64,000 nt of DNA from NCBI GenBank assembly GCA_003105035.1, contig PQAL01000003.1:1-64000 (forward strand), written 5' to 3'. Both the position numbers and the translations under genes were made by a program. The notes under the pieces are model-generated. The model saw only the letters and a program-made list of their open reading frames with translations, was not told where the DNA came from and did not search any database. This DNA comes from Anaerolineales bacterium (GTDB taxonomy: Bacteria; Chloroflexota; Anaerolineae; Anaerolineales; UBA4823). Shown here piece after piece: positions 18,214 to 26,798 of the stretch (within the stretch, counting starts at the first letter, position 1; the number at the start of each line of letters is the position of its first letter).

Positions 18214-19068
18214 TCAACCGATCGCTTCTTGATAAATTTTCTGTAGCTCAGCGATAAAATCATCAAAAGTGTGGCGTTGATAGCTCAACCCCGCCTGAGA
18301 CCCGGTCGTATCGTACCAGGCTGGCCAGTTGGGCGTATCCATGAAGGTTGCGGTTTCGAAGGGTGTATCGAATGCCCTACATATCGCCTCAGAATAACCC
18401 TGACCCGTTGTACGCCAGGTACTTCCACCAGCGATCTGCCAAATCTTACCCAGCGCGCTGGCGTTCCCCACACAGTTTGCTACCGCCAAAGCAGCATCTT
18501 GCAAGTGGATGAATTCTACCTTTTGATCCTGGGTAAAAAACCACGGGCGGGGAAGCTCAAGCAAAGCGGGCACGGAGATACCCGAGATACGCAGGATCGC
18601 GGCGGGTATTCCACTTGACAGAACATCACGCTCATTCTGTACCTTGGTTTGACCGTAGAAATCAATCGGTTGCTGAGGATGATCTAAACCAACCACCTCA
18701 CTTTGAGCAACGCCGTAGGTTGCTACAGATGAGGCCATAACAAGCTTAGACCCGGCCTGCATGGCAGATAATAATGCCCTGGTGCCTTCGATGTTTACCG
18801 CGTGGGTTAAATCCTGGTTAATTTCACTGAGTGGCGGCATGATAGCCGCCAGGTGAATTACCCAATCAACCCCGGAACAGAGCCGGGAGAGGGCGGATTG
18901 GTCTCGCAGATCACCCGTGATGACCTCCATGGCCGACTGCCCGGAGGTAAAATCAAAGTCAACCTCGGGTAAATCGAAAATGCGTATATGGTCGCCGCGC
19001 CTGGCTAACAGGAAAGCGACCTGCCGTCCAAGATTACCGGCACCACCCGTAATAGCTACGATACTCAT
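18214..19068 (-). CDS. NAD-dependent epimerase/dehydratase-family (extended SDR) protein
   Basis: This 284-residue protein starts MSIVAITGGAGNLGRQVAFLL (TGxxGxxG NAD loop) and has the catalytic YGQTK tetrad segment after PIDF. It is short for a nucleotide-sugar epimerase. Members of similar size include uronate dehydrogenases, which would fit a pathway feeding KDG kinase and KDPG aldolase. Function beyond the family is inference. Confidence 0.86.
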   Translation of the reverse strand: MSIVAITGGAGNLGRQVAFLLARRGDHIRIFDLPEVDFDFTSGQSAMEVITGDLRDQSALSRLCSGVDWVIHLAAIMPPLSEINQDLTHAVNIEGTRALLSAMQAGSKLVMASSVATYGVAQSEVVGLDHPQQPIDFYGQTKVQNERDVLSSGIPAAILRISGISVPALLELPRPWFFTQDQKVEFIHLQDAALAVANCVGNASALGKIWQIAGGSTWRTTGQGYSEAICRAFDTPFETATFMDTPNWPAWYDTTGSQAGLSYQRHTFDDFIAELQKIYQEAIG

Positions 19069-19073
19069 AATGT

Positions 19074-20177
19074 TCAGTCACGAGGCGCGGATATGGCCTT
19101 GCCAGTTTCCTTATCAAAAAAGCGCATGAAGACCGGGTCAAATTTCAGGTAAACCGGTTGATGGCGCTGGACCGTGAATGAGGTCGGTGTTACCGCCTGG
19201 AAACGCACATCCGTCATATCGACTGCCACAATACTATAATCACACAGGTTCTCTTCCACAAAGACTTCACCCGCAGCATCATAAGGTATGTCGCTATCCG
19301 TGGTTACCGCGACATTAAACGGGCGGATGCCCAGGGTAAGATTTCCGGGCAGTTTTTCGCCTCCAGCCTGCATCCACTCCGGCAGTGGGAACTGCCGGTC
19401 ACCAGAGCGAAACATCCACTGTCCATCGCAGAGATTGGGTGAGCCTTCCAGGAAATTCATAGGAGGTTCGCCCACGAAGCCAGCCACAAAATTATCGGCT
19501 GGATCACGATAAATTTCAGCCGGGGTTCCTATCTGGCGGATGGTGCCCTCATGCATCACCACCACGCGATCAGCCATCGCCATGGCTTCTTCCTGGTCGT
19601 GGGTCACATAGATCATAGTAAAACCTTTTTCCAGGTGCAGTCGCTTGATGATCTGGCGCATGCGGTGGCGCTGGCGTGTATCAAGATGCGAGATGGGCTC
19701 GTCTAGCAAGAAACAAGCTGGCTCGCGCACCAGGGCTCGCGCCAGGCCAACACGTTGTGCCTGACCACCACTCAGATCACTCGGCACACGGTCCATCAGG
19801 CGAGTAAGCTCCAATAATTGGGCATACTCCTGTACCTTTGCATCAACTTTCTCCTTATCCCAACCTGCTGAGCGGAGCGGGAATGCCAGGTTTTCATAGA
19901 CCGTCAGAGTAGGGTACAAGGCATAGGTCTCAAATGCCATTGCCACTTTTCGATCGCGTGGGCGTAGCAGGTTTACCGGCTTGCCGTCAAAGTAAATCGT
20001 TCCACTGGTGATATCCTCCAGGCCTGCGATCATACGCATGGTGGAAGATTTACCGCAGCCTGAAGGGCCTAACAGGGCAATAAACTCACCATCCTTGACC
20101 TCAAAATTAATACCCCGCACAGCCTCAACTTTATTGCCATATGTTTTTGAAACATTTTCAAGAGTAATGGTTGCCAC
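19074..20177 (-). CDS. CUT1-type sugar ABC transporter ATPase, subunit 2
   Basis: The 367-residue MalK/UgpC-like ATPase has Walker A GPSGCGKSS (about 38-45), signature LSGGQ (135-139), FLLDEP Walker B and a canonical H-loop VTHDQ (H193). Its C-terminal regulatory TOBE-type domain follows residue 240. The Q-loop reads MAFETYALYP, with Glu83 where Gln is usual. It starts with GTG and directly follows a second, different ATPase gene. Two unequal ATPases plus a small membrane protein recall the GlpSTPQUV-type glycerol importer layout. Confidence 0.92.
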   Translation of the reverse strand: MATITLENVSKTYGNKVEAVRGINFEVKDGEFIALLGPSGCGKSSTMRMIAGLEDITSGTIYFDGKPVNLLRPRDRKVAMAFETYALYPTLTVYENLAFPLRSAGWDKEKVDAKVQEYAQLLELTRLMDRVPSDLSGGQAQRVGLARALVREPACFLLDEPISHLDTRQRHRMRQIIKRLHLEKGFTMIYVTHDQEEAMAMADRVVVMHEGTIRQIGTPAEIYRDPADNFVAGFVGEPPMNFLEGSPNLCDGQWMFRSGDRQFPLPEWMQAGGEKLPGNLTLGIRPFNVAVTTDSDIPYDAAGEVFVEENLCDYSIVAVDMTDVRFQAVTPTSFTVQRHQPVYLKFDPVFMRFFDKETGKAISAPRD

Positions 20178-20182
20178 GGAAT

Positions 20183-21325
20183 TTACCTCGCTTCTGCCAT
20201 TTCGCCGTTAGAATGCCTCCCATTCAGCTTGCCGGATGGATGCTGAATGGCCTTGGTTTTGTAGAATAGATGCATGTTCTCTGCTTTTAACGATAGCCAG
20301 ATGGACTCACGGCGATTGGGAACCACCGTTGGCTCAGTGATCACGCGTATTAAACCATTACCCAATTTGGCAGAGATAATATTGCAATAACCCATGTGCT
20401 CAACGATGTAAACCTCACCCGCTACCTGGTGATCCGTATCTTGCTGAGATGCCACGGTGATCTCAGAAGCACGTACTCCGAGCCGATAACCTTCTTTCTC
20501 ACCATTCAAGTGCTGCGCCAGCTGCGGGGGCACCTCCAGACAGTCATCGCAATCCTGAATCTGGAAGAAAAGCTTTCCATCATCACCTTTGGGTGTGATG
20601 TCCAAAAAGCTCATGGGTGGCTCGCCAACGAAGGAAGCAACAAACTCATTCACGGGTTGGTAATAAACTTCATTGGGTGTACCAATCTGCTGTAAGTGAC
20701 CCTCGCGCAGGATGGCGATCCGGTCACCGAGTGCCAGCGCCTCACGCGAGGCCGTTGTGACGAGCACGATGGTGGCATTCATGTCAGCAGACATGGCTTT
20801 GAGCTCACCGCGCATGCGGTTACGGAGTTTAGCATCCAGGTGTCCAATGGGCTCGTCGAGCAGGTACAGGTTGGCTGGGCGGATGATGGCACGGCCTAAG
20901 GCCACTCTCTGTCGCTGGCCGCCACTTAGAAATCCGGGGCGCCGGTCGAGCAGATCAGTGATCTGCAGTGTGCGAGCCGTTCGATCCACGCGCTCATCAA
21001 TCTCTGCCTTTGACATCTCCCTGGCACGTAAGGGGAAAGCCAGGTTGTCACGCACGGACATGTGCGAGTATAGGGCATAGTTCTCAAAGGCCATGGCCAT
21101 GTCGCGGCTTTCAGGGGCGACACCAACCAATGACACACCATCCCGAATGATATCGCCGCTTGTGGGTTTTAATATTCCTGCCAGGAGCTTTAGGGTTGTG
21201 CTCTTCCCAGCACCGGATGGACCGTAGATAACCAGGAATTCCTGGTCGCGAACATCAAAATTGAGGTCGCGTACTCCAAAGGTCGAAAGACCATAACGCT
21301 TGGTGACGTCCTTTAATTCGATCAT
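20183..21325 (-). CDS. CUT1-type sugar ABC transporter ATPase, subunit 1 (atypical Q- and H-loops)
   Basis: This 380-residue ATPase has Walker A GPSGAGKST (35-43), signature LSGGQ (133-137) and Walker B LYLLDEP. Its Q-loop is MAFENYALYS (Glu81 instead of Gln). The H-loop reads LVTTASREAL, with Thr191 in place of the conserved switch histidine. The sister ATPase keeps that histidine, so the pair would form one near-canonical and one degenerate ATP site. The start ATG overlaps the stop of the small membrane-protein gene (ATGA). Confidence 0.92.
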   Translation of the reverse strand: MIELKDVTKRYGLSTFGVRDLNFDVRDQEFLVIYGPSGAGKSTTLKLLAGILKPTSGDIIRDGVSLVGVAPESRDMAMAFENYALYSHMSVRDNLAFPLRAREMSKAEIDERVDRTARTLQITDLLDRRPGFLSGGQRQRVALGRAIIRPANLYLLDEPIGHLDAKLRNRMRGELKAMSADMNATIVLVTTASREALALGDRIAILREGHLQQIGTPNEVYYQPVNEFVASFVGEPPMSFLDITPKGDDGKLFFQIQDCDDCLEVPPQLAQHLNGEKEGYRLGVRASEITVASQQDTDHQVAGEVYIVEHMGYCNIISAKLGNGLIRVITEPTVVPNRRESIWLSLKAENMHLFYKTKAIQHPSGKLNGRHSNGEMAEAR

Positions 21326-21588
21326 GCGATTTCACCTTCGAATACCACTTCAGCGGATTCGCTTTCCTGGATTTGTTTCTGGGTCGCCAGATAATTCTTG
21401 CGAATTTTCCAGTACCCCCACAACCAATTGAACACGGCTCCTGCAAGCGCTACTATCGTCATCACAATAACGGATGTCCGTTGTGATGCGAAAAGTTTCT
21501 CGATCCAGAGCAGCCACACGATGCCCACACCGACGAATATCTGGAAGGATGAAAAGCTTAAGTCCCAAATGATCGGAAAGGTTAACAT
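21322..21588 (-). CDS. small two-helix membrane protein of the sugar importer
   Basis: This 88-residue protein has two hydrophobic helices (FSSFQIFVGVGIVWLLWIEK and VIVMTIVALAGAVFNWLWGY) and a charged C-terminal tail. A longer open frame would run back into the permease gene. The ATG at 21588, after AGAGGAC, avoids that overlap. It lies between the MalG-type permease and the first ATPase. A small membrane protein (GlpU) has an equivalent place in rhizobial GlpSTPQUV importers, and I infer a comparable accessory role. Confidence 0.72.
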   Translation of the reverse strand: MLTFPIIWDLSFSSFQIFVGVGIVWLLWIEKLFASQRTSVIVMTIVALAGAVFNWLWGYWKIRKNYLATQKQIQESESAEVVFEGEIA

Positions 21589-21601
21589 AGTAGTCCTCTC
21601 T

Positions 21602-22462
21602 TTAGCCTCGGACAGCCCCGAAGGTGAGGCCGCGCACCATATAGCGCTGTAAGATGAGCACAAAGATCAACATGGGCAACACGCTGATCGTTGCAGCGGC
21701 TGCCACAGGACCCCACAAAATTCCGCGTAGGGTGAAGAAGGATTCGACGCCCACAGTGATGGTACGGGCCGCATCGCGGGTAAGGATGTAGGCAAAAAGA
21801 AACTCATTCCACGAGAAGAGTAAGCAGAAGATGGCTGTAACTGCGATACCAGGCATCGCCAGAGGAAGCACCACCTTCCTGAGCACCTGCAAGCGGTTGT
21901 AGCCATCCAGGCGAGCCGAATCTTCCAGCTCGCGTGGGATATCCTGGAAGAAGGAGACCATCAGCCAGATGGCAAACGGTAGGTTGAACATGGTGTAGCT
22001 GATAATTAACGCTCCAGGCTTATCAAGGCCTACTTGCAGGAAATTACCCACCGCGGTATTGCCGATTTCTTTGAATATCAGAAAGTAAGGTAGTACGACG
22101 GCAATAGCCGGGAACATTTTTGTCGTCAGGATGAAGAACAGGATATTTCCACCACCCGGGTTGTAACGGGCAAAGCTATATGAGGCAAGCGCACTCAATA
22201 CGATCACGATGATGGTCGAAGTGACTGCAACAAGGATCGTATTCTTTACGAAAACCAGAAAATTAGCCTGATGGAGGGCATACCTGTAGTTGTCAAGGGT
22301 TGGCTTGAAGATGAAGTGGGGTGGCGACACCATAATATCGGTGGCCGGCTTGAAAGATGTGAGGATGAGCCAGAGAATAGGAAAGAGTGAGACAGATAGA
22401 AATCCTATGATGAGTGCATATCGTAGAATTTCGAAGGCTTTAGAATTCCGTTGTTGTAACAT
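21602..22462 (-). CDS. sugar ABC transporter permease, MalG type
   Basis: A 286-residue inner-membrane protein with six predicted helices and the permease EAA-type loop DSARLDGYNRLQVLRKVVLPLAMPGIA, which docks on the ATPases. The N-terminus (LFPILWLILTSFKP) is typical of the second CUT1 permease. It forms the translocation pore with the MalF-type subunit encoded 12 bp upstream. The substrate is unknown but is probably a sugar, polyol or sugar acid. Confidence 0.94.
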   Translation of the reverse strand: MLQQRNSKAFEILRYALIIGFLSVSLFPILWLILTSFKPATDIMVSPPHFIFKPTLDNYRYALHQANFLVFVKNTILVAVTSTIIVIVLSALASYSFARYNPGGGNILFFILTTKMFPAIAVVLPYFLIFKEIGNTAVGNFLQVGLDKPGALIISYTMFNLPFAIWLMVSFFQDIPRELEDSARLDGYNRLQVLRKVVLPLAMPGIAVTAIFCLLFSWNEFLFAYILTRDAARTITVGVESFFTLRGILWGPVAAAATISVLPMLIFVLILQRYMVRGLTFGAVRG

Positions 22463-22474
22463 GTGGGTATCTCC

Positions 22475-23413
22475 TTATCTTTGTCCAGCACGCTTGGCGA
22501 GCCGGGCAAGTAAGGGCCTGAGGGCATAGCCACTTGCCAGGATCACAGCAAACATAAAGAGCAAGGCCATGGTCGAAGCATAATCCATACGGAAAAATAC
22601 CAGACCCTGGCGGTAGAGGTAATACGTCAACGTCTCCGTCACAGAGCCCGGTCCGCCGCGGGTCAGAGTGGCTACGCTATCATAAAGACGCAGGCAGTCA
22701 ATCGTCCGCAAGATAAATACCAGGATGAGCACAGGTGACAGCATGGGGAAAGTGAGAGTGCGTAAAACTCGAGTTGTGGAAGCGCCATCCAGCTCAGCCG
22801 CTTCAAAAGGCTCTTTAGGCAGAGATTGCAAGCCCGCCAGAACGATTAGAGCTACAAACGGCACCCACAGCCAGACATCGAAGATGATCACACTCCACAG
22901 GCCCAGCTTGATGTCACCCAGCCAGTTGGGCTGCCATGGCAAGCCGAGTATTTTTAAAAAGTAGTTGTAGACACCAAACTGGGTGTCATACAAATACCTC
23001 CAGAAAAGACCCGTAACTGCCGGCGCTGTTGCGAGAGGAAGAATCAACAGACTGCGAATCAAACCCTTGCCCTTCGTCGCGCCTGAAATCAAAAAGGCGA
23101 GGACGATCCCGAGCCCCATTTCAATGACGATGGCAAAGAAGGTGAACTTCAAGGTTGTGCCCACCGATTGCCAAAAATACTCCTCGTGCAGTACTTCCCG
23201 ATAGTTTCGTAAACCAACGAACCCCTGGATACCGCCCATGGTAAGGTCAGCCTGGCGGAATGATACATCGATCGCATAGAAAAGCGGTACGAGGGCAAAA
23301 AACAGGATAATGATCATGGCCGGCGCAATCAGCAGCACCGAATACCAATTATCTGATATGGTTCTTCGGGTCTTTTTGGTCGACCTGGAATTCTTGATTG
23401 CTAATGATTCCAT
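22475..23413 (-). CDS. sugar ABC transporter permease, MalF type
   Basis: This 312-residue membrane protein has about six transmembrane helices and the cytoplasmic loop EAAELDGASTTRVLRTLTFPMLSP, the EAA motif that contacts the ATPases. It follows the solute-binding lipoprotein gene after 87 bp that contain a strong hairpin. Together with the next permease, the small membrane protein and the two ATPases it completes a CUT1 importer. Confidence 0.94.
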   Translation of the reverse strand: MESLAIKNSRSTKKTRRTISDNWYSVLLIAPAMIIILFFALVPLFYAIDVSFRQADLTMGGIQGFVGLRNYREVLHEEYFWQSVGTTLKFTFFAIVIEMGLGIVLAFLISGATKGKGLIRSLLILPLATAPAVTGLFWRYLYDTQFGVYNYFLKILGLPWQPNWLGDIKLGLWSVIIFDVWLWVPFVALIVLAGLQSLPKEPFEAAELDGASTTRVLRTLTFPMLSPVLILVFILRTIDCLRLYDSVATLTRGGPGSVTETLTYYLYRQGLVFFRMDYASTMALLFMFAVILASGYALRPLLARLAKRAGQR

Positions 23414-23458
23414 CTTTATCTCCCAACCGAGCGGGTTAATATACTGCCAGACAGATGC

Positions 23459-23483
23459 TGGGGCCGGGTCGAGCCCGGCCCCA
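23459..23483 (-). other. stable intercistronic hairpin between binding protein and permease genes
   Basis: A perfect 10-bp stem (TGGGGCCGGG / CCCGGCCCCA, loop TCGAG) lies just after the binding-protein stop codon. No T-run follows. Hairpins at this position in importer operons often protect the upstream mRNA segment, so that the binding protein is made in excess of the permeases. Confidence 0.6.
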
Positions 23484-23500
23484 ATCGAAAATAGTCGAGC

Positions 23501-24934
23501 TTATCTAAACACGGAGCATGTATCTCCGCCACAGATCTTGACAAACTCGTCGTACAGCTCCTGGAGGGTCGCCTCCGGCGTCTTTTCTCCTGCCGCTGCC
23601 TGGTGGTAGATCGGTCCCATGGCATTGTACAGCTTGGCGCCGTACGGGCTGAAGAACAGATTGGACACGGTGTTCTTCATGTTATCAAACACCTTCAACA
23701 GGTAAGCAAAGTGCCCGGTCTTCGGCCAGCTTTCAGGGGTATTGAACTGCGGGTCAGTCAGTACACTGACGCGGGTCGTTGATCCACCCATGGATGCAAA
23801 CTTGGTCTGGGCTGCTTTACCAGCCACGTAGGCCACAAAGTCCATGGCTTCCTTCGGGTGCTTCGACGAGCTCGACACACCCATCAGGAATGCACCGATG
23901 TATGTGGTATTCTCAATACCAGTCCCGATGCCCATCTTGGCACCCGGGCAGGTGTTCTCAGTGTTGGCTGCGTTCGGCCACTGATCCAGGAAGAAGTTGG
24001 CTGTCATGGCGATCTGGCAGTCCTGCATCTGGTTCATCACACCGTCATAGGTCACGGTCAGAGCTGCCGGTGGAGCATAGGGCAGCAGATCATTCACGTA
24101 CCAGTCCAAAGCCCACTCGTTTCCTGCATCCTTAACCAAGATTGAGCCATCAGCTCCCAGCCAGTCACTACCCTTGTACAGGATCATGCCGGAGAGCTCG
24201 TCCTGGATCTCCTGGAACCGTCCAGCCATCAGGCCGATCCCGTAGAAGTCCTTGGTCAGTGTTTCACCCTTCAGGGTCTCGCCTGACTTGCGGGTGAAGA
24301 ATTCAGCGATATCCTTGGTCTGCTCCCACGTCTGGGGTGCGGCCAGGTCATAGCCATATTTGGCTTTGAAGGCTGCCTGCTCGGTCGGGTCATCGAATAG
24401 GTCCTGCCGGAAGAAGTTACCTTGGGTATAGGTGTAGTACGGCAGACCCCAGATGTGGCCTTTGTACTTGGTGGTGATTTCTGCCAGTACGGGCGCAATA
24501 TCATCATAGGCCACCTTATCAGGATTGGCAGCGATGTAGTCATCCATCGGCAGAATGTAGCCGTTCTCAGCGAAACCAGCCTTCTCAGCGGTCTCGATGT
24601 TGTACACGTCGTAAGCACCCGTCTCTCCCACAGCCTCGATGATCTGCTTGTCATACAGCTGGGCATTGTCGATACCAACAATGGTCACCTTCACGCAGTT
24701 CTCGGCTTCAAAGTCACTCACGATGGCCGTCATGGCATCGGTATAGAACCCGGCAATGGTCGACCAGGTGATGGGCACCCGGTCGGCATCGTTACAGGTG
24801 GTGGCTACAGGTTCGGTTGTTGTCGCCGGTGCGGCAGTCTCCGGAGCAGTGGTAGTTGCCTTGGTTCCGCAAGCAGCCAGTACCATCGCACCAACCATCA
24901 ATATGCACAAAATTTTCCACAAATTGCCTTTCAT
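23501..24934 (-). CDS. extracellular solute-binding lipoprotein of the sugar importer
   Basis: The preferred start is the ATG at 24934, after GGAGGAG, giving 477 residues. The frame itself opens slightly earlier. The lipoprotein signal runs MKGNLWKILC to LAAC, with lipid-attached Cys22, followed by a Thr/Ala-rich linker. The mature part is a cluster-B-type sugar-binding protein (VPITWSTIAGFYTDAMTAIV...). It would capture the substrate outside the membrane for the MalF/MalG-type permeases. It is the first gene of the long minus-strand unit, about 585 bp downstream of the promoter at 25526-25553. Confidence 0.94.
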   Translation of the reverse strand: MKGNLWKILCILMVGAMVLAACGTKATTTAPETAAPATTTEPVATTCNDADRVPITWSTIAGFYTDAMTAIVSDFEAENCVKVTIVGIDNAQLYDKQIIEAVGETGAYDVYNIETAEKAGFAENGYILPMDDYIAANPDKVAYDDIAPVLAEITTKYKGHIWGLPYYTYTQGNFFRQDLFDDPTEQAAFKAKYGYDLAAPQTWEQTKDIAEFFTRKSGETLKGETLTKDFYGIGLMAGRFQEIQDELSGMILYKGSDWLGADGSILVKDAGNEWALDWYVNDLLPYAPPAALTVTYDGVMNQMQDCQIAMTANFFLDQWPNAANTENTCPGAKMGIGTGIENTTYIGAFLMGVSSSSKHPKEAMDFVAYVAGKAAQTKFASMGGSTTRVSVLTDPQFNTPESWPKTGHFAYLLKVFDNMKNTVSNLFFSPYGAKLYNAMGPIYHQAAAGEKTPEATLQELYDEFVKICGGDTCSVFR

Positions 24935-25315
24935 CGGATATTCTCCTCCATGCAAGCAAAAATGGGTAAATAGATTGATCCAAATGTTTTTCTTTTTGAA
25001 CCGTCCGAGTGGTATATCACTGGTCTTTATCTGACTAACGTCTACCGCAGGATATTACCATTTGGACTCTGTACAGTTCCTTGAGGCAAAATCGCTGTAT
25101 CTTCCTAGCAACCTCAGGATTCACCCAGGTAAATCTCTGTTTACGTGTCTTCCTTAGAGCTACACCTCCTTTTAATCCGAAAAGGTTATCCGAGCATATT
25201 CTTGATACAGGTCGTACTCACGATCCATATGCCTGTCAATTTGACGCAATCGTACCTGACAGGAAGCCAGTATTAACCTCGGAGACAACGAATAAGCAGC
25301 GATCAGGTTACCAAC

Positions 25316-25346
25316 AATAAAAAAAGTGCCACGAAATCCGTGACAC
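25316..25346 (-). terminator. intrinsic terminator inside the importer leader
   Basis: On the minus strand an 8-bp stem with one mismatch (GTGTCACG / CGTGGCAC, loop GATTT) is followed directly by seven Ts. It lies about 175-205 bases downstream of the predicted start site and about 380 bases before the first gene. Transcripts from that promoter would therefore stop here unless antitermination occurs. Confidence 0.75.
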
Positions 25347-25486
25347 AGGGGAACCTCTATGAAACTAGTTCAACAGGGCGTACATCGAAATAATTGAATA
25401 ACACATGCGGTGTGCAACCGTCATCGTATATTTAATAATTAACCTTGTTGTAGTTTATTTTTGTTATTCCAAAAGCGATTGAGAAT

Positions 25487-25515
25487 ATTGTAGTAATGTA
25501 ATATTGTCATTACAA
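25487..25515. promoter_or_regulatory. operator-like element O1
   Basis: A 29-bp element containing the dyad GTAATG-N9-CATTAC, with TTGTA on its left edge. It overlaps the predicted transcription start of the importer promoter. The element at 33383-33411 matches it at 26 of 29 positions without gaps. The likely binder is the GntR-family regulator at 9005. Confidence 0.75.
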
Positions 25516-25525
25516 TACAAGCGGC

Positions 25526-25553
25526 AGTATAACATTTTTTTATACACTGTCAA
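25526..25553 (-). promoter_or_regulatory. sigma-70 type promoter of the 25-kb unit
   Basis: On the minus strand, TTGACA (25553-25548), a 16-bp spacer and TATACT (25531-25526). Ten bases separate the -10 box from operator O1. The same boxes, spacer and offset recur at 33422-33449. Confidence 0.8.
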
Positions 25554-25988
25554 TAGTTATATTAGAGCGTGAGATCGAAGGTGAAAACTAACTTCCCAAA
25601 TTATAGGCATAACACCCCTATGAAGAAACGGTGTCAATCAAAAGACTGTGTTTTGTATACATGCCTCACCACGGGAAATGACCTGAATTCTTCATCGATA
25701 GATCGGAATTAGAGCGATTATTACACAATGACTTCCTTTGAAAGACAAATCTAATCATTCGCCCCAGCTCGCCGGGATCACAATAATAAGCTGTGTGGGC
25801 AAATTCATGACAAGGCGTATATGATTCAAATGACCACTTGCGAAAACACGGAACCAATCAGTTATAATTTCCGCTGCATCCCGCTCGATGTCACTCACTA
25901 GCCATGAATATGAACGAAGAGAGTTTATCGATATTAACAAGAGACATTTGAAGGCTTGACACACGTTCGATGAAAGAAGATTACAGGT
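25554..25988. other. intergenic region between the importer promoter and larE
   Basis: About 435 bases with no convincing gene. A TTGACA at 25956-25961 is followed 17 bases later by GATTAC, a poor -10 box lying very close to the larE start. I see no clear larE promoter and no riboswitch that I can name. Confidence 0.4.
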
Positions 25989-26798
25989 ATGATCCTTGAA
26001 GAGAAGTATGAAAATCTAAAAAAACTGCTCAGTGAAATGCAATCGGTGATTGTGGCTTATTCCGGGGGCGTCGATAGTACCCTGCTGCTTAAAATCGCTC
26101 ACGATGTCCTTGGTGAACACGCAATTGCATTAACTGCCGTTTCGGCCAGCATGCCCAGAAGTGATCTAGATGAGTCTCGCCAAATTGCCGAGCTTCTCGG
26201 TGTTAAACAGGTAATCGTCGAAGGCCATGAATTAGCAGACCCGCGCTATACAGAAAACACGCCAAACCGGTGTTATTTTTGTAAACAGAATGTATACACC
26301 ACGATGGTTGAATACTCCGTACAACACGGCTATCGGTATATCCTGGATGGAACAAATGCTGATGATCTGAATGACCATCGGCCAGGCAGGCAAGCGGCAT
26401 TAGAAAAAGGCTTGCGCAGCCCTCTGATGGAAGTCGGTCTCACAAAGGCTGATATTCGGGCTCTGGCCCGCCAATTTAAACTGCCGAACTGGAATAAGCC
26501 TTCCGCTGCCTGCTTATCCTCACGTATCCCGTACGGAACCCCGATCGAGATTTCCACTCTGCATCAGATAGAACAGGCCGAGCATATCCTTCGCCAAATG
26601 GGTTTTTCACAGGTGCGGGTTCGCTATCATAACCAGATCGCCCGTATAGAAATGGAGCCGGCGGACTTTACCATCGCCTTGGAAAAACGGCTTGAAATTG
26701 CCAGCCGAATAAAAGAATTGGGGTTTTTATACATCACCCTTGATTTGAATGGATTCAGGTCGGGAAGCATGAATGAGGTTCTAGAGAGAAATGGATAA
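25989..26798 (+). CDS. larE: LarE, ATP-dependent sacrificial sulfur transferase (nickel-pincer cofactor)
   Basis: The 269-residue protein has the PP-loop VIVAYSGGVDSTLLLKIA (about 19-36), which binds ATP. NRCYFCKQNVY carries cysteines of the region that donates sulfur in LarE enzymes. LarE adenylates and then sulfurises the pyridinium biscarboxylate mononucleotide made by LarB, a step in building the nickel-pincer nucleotide of lactate racemase. It overlaps larB by 8 bp and is followed by larC, so larE-larB-larC is one operon. The LarA-like enzyme lies 30 kb away at 56700. Confidence 0.95.
   Translation: MILEEKYENLKKLLSEMQSVIVAYSGGVDSTLLLKIAHDVLGEHAIALTAVSASMPRSDLDESRQIAELLGVKQVIVEGHELADPRYTENTPNRCYFCKQNVYTTMVEYSVQHGYRYILDGTNADDLNDHRPGRQAALEKGLRSPLMEVGLTKADIRALARQFKLPNWNKPSAACLSSRIPYGTPIEISTLHQIEQAEHILRQMGFSQVRVRYHNQIARIEMEPADFTIALEKRLEIASRIKELGFLYITLDLNGFRSGSMNEVLERNG

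Larger units (their letters stand above)
24935..25525 (-). other. long 5' leader/intergenic region upstream of the sugar importer
   Basis: About 590 bases separate the predicted transcription start near 25519 from the binding-protein gene. The stretch contains the operator at 25487-25515 and a strong minus-strand terminator at 25316-25346. The rest holds only short frames without convincing starts, including a 60-codon stop-to-stop frame at 25035-25217. The possible -35 TTGACA at 25234-25239 has a weak -10. Confidence 0.5.

Noticed and set aside
25035-25217. 60-codon minus-strand frame upstream of the binding-protein gene (RKTRKQRFTWVNPEVARK)
   Set aside because: It reads somewhat protein-like but has no usable start codon and no family that I recognise, and it may be chance.
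25956-25984. larE promoter (TTGACA with GATTAC)
   Set aside because: The -10 box is poor and only a few bases precede the start codon, so I do not claim it.
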